From positions 1 to 7,317 of the forward strand of contig CABURZ010000045.1 of the NCBI GenBank assembly GCA_902494065.1: DNA of 7,317 nt. The letters are read 5' to 3'. This stretch comes from an uncultured Sneathia sp. Its GTDB lineage: Bacteria; Fusobacteriota; Fusobacteriia; Fusobacteriales; Leptotrichiaceae. A model generated the notes under the pieces. The model saw only the letters and a list, made by a program, of their open reading frames with translations, did not search any database and had not been told where the DNA came from. The position numbers and the translations under genes are program-made. Positions 4,911 through 7,317 of this stretch are shown one piece after another (within the stretch, counting starts at the first letter, position 1; every line of letters begins with the position of its first letter).

Positions 4911-6245
4911 ATGAGAAAAGCCCATATTATAACCTATGGTTGTCAAATGAACTATAATGAAAGTGCTAAAATGTCAAATATGTTAAAAAATATTGGGTAT
5001 GAAATAGTAGATAACTATCATGATGCTGACCTTGTTTTAATAAATACTTGCACCGTACGGGAAGGTGCTGCTGTAAAAGTGTATAGTGAACTAGGTCGTC
5101 TAAAAGAATTAAAAGAAATAAAAAATGATTTTATAATAGGAGTTACTGGTTGTCTTGCTCAAGAAGAAAAAGAAAACTTTATAAAACGTACTCCATATGT
5201 AGACATAGTTTTAGGTAATCAAAATATTGCGATGTTGCCTGATATAATAGATGGTATTGTAAAAAAAGAAATTAGTAATTTTGTTATGGTAAATAACAAA
5301 GATGTATTACCTAAAAGAGTTGATGCTGATTTTGGAAATGACATTTCAGCTTCTATTGCCATAAGCTACGGTTGCAATAACTATTGTACATTTTGTATAG
5401 TTCCTCACGTTAGAGGTAAAGAGCGTTCTGTTCCTCTTAACGAAATATTAGATGATGTAAAAAGATATGTAAAAAAAGGATTTAAAGAAATACTATTTCT
5501 TGGACAAAATGTAAATTCGTATGGTAATGATTTGAGAAAAGATGAAAGAACTACTTTTGCTAATTTACTGAAAGAAAGTGCTAATTTAGAGGGTGATTAT
5601 TGGATAAAATATATTTCTCCTCACCCTAAAGACTTTAATGATGATGTAATTAAAGTAATAAAAGAAAATCCAAAAATATCTAGAATGCTACATCTTCCTC
5701 TACAATCGGGTTCAACAAAAATTTTAAAAAAAATGAAAAGAGGATATACTAAAGAACAATATTTAGACTTAGCTTTAAAAATAAAAAAAGAAATTCCTGA
5801 CATTGCATTAACCACTGATATAATAGTAGGTTTCCCTGGTGAAACTGAAGAAGACTTTAATGAAACACTTGAAGTAGTAGAAAAAATAGGATTTGAAAAT
5901 GCTTTTATGTTCATGTATTCAAAGAGAAAAAATACTCCTGCAAATAATTATGAAAACCAAATAGATGAAGAAACTAAAAATAAAAGATTACAAACTTTAA
6001 TGCGTTTACAAGATAAAATTGCATATAACTTAAGTCAAAAATATATAGGAAAACTAGTTAAAGTGTTAATTGAAGGTGAAAGTAAAAAAAATAAGGATAT
6101 GCTATATGGAAGAACTTCTACACACAAAATCGTACTCTTCCCAAAAACAGATAAAATATTATTAAAAGGGCATTTTGTAAATGTTAGAATAGAACACACT
6201 AATACATGGACTCTATATGGACAAGTTGAAAAGAAGGTGAAATAA
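4911..6245 (+). CDS. miaB: tRNA-2-methylthio-N6-dimethylallyladenosine synthase MiaB
   Basis: MiaB is a radical SAM methylthiotransferase that adds a methylthio group to C2 of i6A37 in tRNAs reading codons that start with U. Its 444 residues match the family length. The N-terminal methylthiotransferase domain (1-140) has cluster cysteines Cys11 (TYGCQMN), Cys47 (NTCTVRE) and Cys81 (TGCLAQ). The radical SAM domain starts with CNNYCTFC (Cys155, Cys159, Cys162), giving the second [4Fe-4S] cluster. GKERSVPLNEI and GQNVNSYG (about 200-207) separate MiaB from RimO and MtaB. The C-terminal TRAM domain (about 376-442) binds tRNA. The substrate i6A requires MiaA, which is not in this window. AAAGGAA sits four bases before the ATG and 11 bases separate it from rnhA; rho starts one base after its stop, so all are likely one transcript. 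Confidence 0.97.
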   Translation: MRKAHIITYGCQMNYNESAKMSNMLKNIGYEIVDNYHDADLVLINTCTVREGAAVKVYSELGRLKELKEIKNDFIIGVTGCLAQEEKENFIKRTPYVDIVLGNQNIAMLPDIIDGIVKKEISNFVMVNNKDVLPKRVDADFGNDISASIAISYGCNNYCTFCIVPHVRGKERSVPLNEILDDVKRYVKKGFKEILFLGQNVNSYGNDLRKDERTTFANLLKESANLEGDYWIKYISPHPKDFNDDVIKVIKENPKISRMLHLPLQSGSTKILKKMKRGYTKEQYLDLALKIKKEIPDIALTTDIIVGFPGETEEDFNETLEVVEKIGFENAFMFMYSKRKNTPANNYENQIDEETKNKRLQTLMRLQDKIAYNLSQKYIGKLVKVLIEGESKKNKDMLYGRTSTHKIVLFPKTDKILLKGHFVNVRIEHTNTWTLYGQVEKKVK

Positions 6246-6249
6246 ATTG
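6234..6249 (+). promoter_or_regulatory. Ribosome-binding site that fixes the TTG start of rho
   Basis: AAGGTGA (6234-6240), within the last codons of miaB, lies six bases before TTG at 6247-6249. The nearby ATG at 6251 is out of frame and meets a stop after three codons, so the TTG is the initiator. Confidence 0.8.
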
Positions 6250-7317
6250 AATGAATTATTAAAATATAAAACTACAAAGCTTAGAGAATTAGCTAAAGAA
6301 CATGATATTGATAATTATAAGTCAATGATTAGAGAAGATTTAATAAACCATCTTTGCATAAAATTAGCTGAAGAACAAGGTAAAATTTATACATTTGGTA
6401 CTCTAGACATCTTAAATGATGGTTATGGATTTTTAAGAAACACTACTATTAATGCAGATGTATATGTTTCAATATCACAAATAAAAAAAATTGCTCTAAG
6501 ACAAGGTGACGTTATATGCGGTGAGGTAAGGGTTCCTATAGGTACTGAAAAAAATTACGGTCTTATTAAAATTGAATTTATAAACAGCGACACTATAGAT
6601 AAAGCTTTAAATAGACCTGTATTTGACGAACTTACACCTGCTTATGCAAATGAAAAAATTAATCTTGGTGAAGGTGATATTTCATCTAGGCTTATTGATA
6701 TAATAACCCCTATAGGTAAAGGACAAAGAGGATTAATAGTTGCCCCCCCTAAAGGTGGAAAAACTGTACTACTTACAACTTTAGCAAATGATATAATAAA
6801 ATATAATAAAGATATAGATGTTTGGATACTATTAATAGATGAACGTCCCGAAGAAGTTACTGATATAAAAGAAAATGTTAAGGAAGCTGAAGTTTATTCA
6901 GCAACATTTGATGAAGATCCAACTATACATATAAGAGTCACAGAAAAAGTTCTAGAAGCTGCTAAAATAGAAGTTGAAAAAGGTAAAAATATACTTATAC
7001 TTATGGATAGTTTAACTAGACTTGCAAGATCATATAATATTGTAATACCATCTAGTGGTAAAATAATAAGTGGTGGTATAGATCCAAAAGCACTATACAT
7101 GCCTAAAAAATTCTTAGGTGCTGCAAGAAATATTAGAAACGGAGGAAGTTTAACAATAATAGCAACTGCTTTAATTGAAACTGGTAGCCGTATGGATGAT
7201 GTAATATTTGAAGAATTTAAGGGTACAGCTAATATGGAAATAATATTAGATAGAACACTACAACAATTAAGATTATTCCCTGCAATAGATATTATTAAAA
7301 GTGGTACTAGACGTGAA
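6247..7317 (+). CDS. rho: Transcription termination factor Rho (3' end beyond the window)
   Basis: Rho is a hexameric RNA-dependent ATPase and helicase that ends transcription. The 357 codons present lack about 50 C-terminal residues. The N-terminal helical domain (1-45; KTTKLRELAKEHDIDNY) matches Rho_N and confirms the TTG start. The cold-shock-like RNA-binding domain (49-118) carries the RNP motif DGYGFLR (58-64). The ATPase core has Walker A APPKGGKT (166-173; Lys172, Thr173), with Gly where Escherichia coli has Ala. Asp198 and Arg200 lie in LLIDERPEEVTDI, Walker B in LILMDSLTRLARSYN (Asp254, Ser255, Arg258), the Q loop at VIPSSGKIISGG, and the R loop at EEFKGTANME. Bicyclomycin-contact residues known from E. 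coli appear kept. There is no long insertion in the N-terminal region. It is translated from TTG one base after miaB, so expression is probably coupled to miaB. The sequence stops at SGTRRE, right where the primary RNA channel domain ends. Confidence 0.97.
   Translation, partial: MNELLKYKTTKLRELAKEHDIDNYKSMIREDLINHLCIKLAEEQGKIYTFGTLDILNDGYGFLRNTTINADVYVSISQIKKIALRQGDVICGEVRVPIGTEKNYGLIKIEFINSDTIDKALNRPVFDELTPAYANEKINLGEGDISSRLIDIITPIGKGQRGLIVAPPKGGKTVLLTTLANDIIKYNKDIDVWILLIDERPEEVTDIKENVKEAEVYSATFDEDPTIHIRVTEKVLEAAKIEVEKGKNILILMDSLTRLARSYNIVIPSSGKIISGGIDPKALYMPKKFLGAARNIRNGGSLTIIATALIETGSRMDDVIFEEFKGTANMEIILDRTLQQLRLFPAIDIIKSGTRRE

Noticed and set aside
6251..6262. ATG at 6251 as the start of rho
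   Set aside because: It is out of frame and stops after three codons. The TTG at 6247 gives the conserved Rho N-terminal helices.
5621..7100. Minus-strand open frames of 97 and 68 codons (5621-5914 and 6894-7100)
   Set aside because: They are antisense to miaB and rho, whose coding on the plus strand is certain from catalytic motifs.

Overview
The window comes from a very AT-rich bacterial chromosome, roughly a quarter G+C by eye. It uses the standard genetic code and has strong Shine-Dalgarno sites. Gene content (radC, a PSP1/RicT-family gene next to a small SAM methyltransferase, a viroplasmin-type RNase H, miaB, rho) and the extreme AT bias fit Fusobacteriota. The Leptotrichiaceae (Leptotrichia, Sneathia, Streptobacillus relatives) are my best guess. 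This is inference from content and composition, not a database match. Mollicutes are unlikely because miaB and rho are both present and TGA is not used for Trp.

Left third (1-2205, minus strand): one large gene of 662 codons that I cannot name with certainty. Its C-terminal third follows the pattern of contractile-sheath proteins (phage tail sheath, TssC/VipB, extracellular injection systems). Its reading frame also continues past its TAA codon to the window edge with sheath-like residues. It may therefore be interrupted by a nonsense codon, and a contractile-system locus may lie to the left. Between it and the next gene lies a 177-base spacer holding the terminator of the neighbouring operon and a candidate promoter for the large gene.

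Middle (2191-3960, minus strand): a compact operon radC - PSP1/ricT - N6-adenine-type methyltransferase. It has a 4-base ATGA overlap, then a 38-base overlap, and ends in an intrinsic terminator whose stem includes the last codons of the methyltransferase. The PSP1-methyltransferase pair recalls ricT(yaaT)-yabA-yabB of Bacillus. The PSP1 protein stops exactly where the cysteine cluster of RicT would be and has Tyr and Trp in place of the cysteines.

Right half (3961-7317, plus strand): a divergent promoter region with two extended -10 elements about 50 bases apart, followed by a tightly packed operon: HMA metal-binding protein, viroplasmin-RNase H, miaB and rho. Gaps are 8, 11 and 1 bases. Rho starts with TTG and runs off the right edge after 357 codons. 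RNase H and Rho act on R-loops from two sides (hybrid removal and transcript release), and MiaB modifies tRNA, so the unit is mainly RNA metabolism with an unexplained small metal-binding protein at its head.

No tRNA, rRNA, CRISPR array or insertion sequence was seen. No gene-free stretch exceeds 300 bases.
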